NCBI GenBank assembly: GCA_051294375.1
Contig: CM119267.1
Coordinates: forward strand, 7,482,683 to 7,546,682
Direction of reading: 5' to 3'
Length of the DNA: 64,000 nt
Origin: Paraspadella gotoi
Taxonomy: Eukaryota; Chaetognatha
The number at the start of each line of letters is the position of its first letter. Within the stretch, counting starts at the first letter, position 1. The notes beneath the pieces are model-generated. The model made no database searches, was not told the DNA's origin, and saw nothing but the letters and a program-made list of their open reading frames with translations. The position numbers were made by a program, and so were the translations under genes. Shown here piece by piece: positions 63,712 to 64,000 of this stretch.

Positions 63712-63989
63712 TTAGCTGTTAACGTCAGAAGATTCTTCTTCCTCTCCCTCCTTTTCTCCGTTCAACTCTCTGAACACAAAGCTAATCTCGAAAAAATCCC
63801 CGGGCGCCGTAGCGTTCACGTATTTCGTGAATCTTTCTGTGTCTCTCTCGCGAAAGACCAACACCAATGCGTTGTGACGCGGTTTCATCGTCAACAGCGG
63901 CTCCTCGTCGTCGGCGGCTGCGTAGACGGTGGCGCCGCCGTGGCGTTCCGTGTCCCACGCGGCGTCGCCACCGACAAAGAGAGTCAAGT
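63712..63989 (-). CDS. OGFOD1: OGFOD1 prolyl 3-hydroxylase, last exon (partial)
   Basis: C-terminal exon of the 2-oxoglutarate/Fe(II) oxygenase that 3-hydroxylates a proline of ribosomal protein uS12. The exon starts after an acceptor at 63990-63991 and reads LTLFVGGDAAWDTERHGG, then DEEPLLTMKPRHNALVLVF, RERDTERFTKYVN and FFEISFVFREL, colinear with the human C-terminal half-domain. The catalytic N-terminal domain lies beyond the window. The protein ends in an acidic tail. EXOSC1 begins 72 nt after its stop. Confidence 0.88.
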
Positions 63990-64000
63990 CTAAAACGCTA

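Overview
Organism and overall picture. The window is nuclear DNA of an animal. Nearly every gene is split by GT-AG introns (about 40 bp to 2 kb). The recognisable products are conserved animal proteins: KIF15, rotatin, MICAL-like, FOXRED2, EOGT, NOL11, TMEM223-like and MRG15. AT-rich spacers hold tRNA-derived SINEs and short inverted-repeat elements. The genome is compact: 21 protein genes in 64 kb. I cannot name the species. The gene set is that of an invertebrate that kept an ancestral animal repertoire.

Most striking feature. All 21 genes lie on the minus strand, so transcription runs from high to low coordinates. Several stop-to-ATG gaps are only 72-211 nt. Fifteen of the 20 genes whose start is visible have a pyrimidine tract ending in AG, a 3' splice acceptor, 1-112 nt upstream of the ATG. 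Inside the tight gaps there is no room for a promoter plus a donor, so the simplest reading is spliced-leader trans-splicing of polycistronic transcripts. Candidate operons are OGFOD1-EXOSC1-MRG15, NOL11-ZNF3-ZNF2, RTTN-RPL35-TMEM223 and EOGT-GNAT2. Lineages known for this include flatworms, rotifers, chaetognaths, tunicates, ctenophores, hydrozoans, some crustaceans and some sponges.

Layout from low to high coordinate, all minus strand: SPTLC2 (1901-4407), GFOD (5179-7785), KIF15 (8609-14913), RAB7 (15529-17655), a four-RRM/two-zinc-knuckle RNA-binding protein (18045-20445), TMEM223-like (21264-22365), RPL35 (22462-22942), rotatin (23066-29193), MICAL-like with a half LIM domain (29624-33377), WDR48 (34170-36920), two tandem GNAT acetyltransferases (37222-37798, 38737-39320), EOGT (39532-41875), FOXRED2 (42750-48928), a decayed FOXRED2 copy (49725-50735), three intronless C2H2 zinc-finger paralogues sharing an unfamiliar N-terminal module (51043-56896), NOL11 (57000-59027), MRG15/MORF4L (59984-62712), EXOSC1/CSL4 (62892-63639), and the last exon of OGFOD1 (63712-63989, cut by the window edge).

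How genes relate. Most are unrelated housekeeping genes, as is usual in animal operons. EOGT and FOXRED2 both act in the ER lumen. EXOSC1, NOL11, RPL35 and the RRM protein belong to RNA and ribosome metabolism. Exon joins were checked by eye for reading-frame closure. Predicted lengths of RAB7 (207 aa) and RPL35 (123 aa) equal the human ones; the others are close to family size. No rRNA gene, true tRNA gene or CRISPR array was seen.
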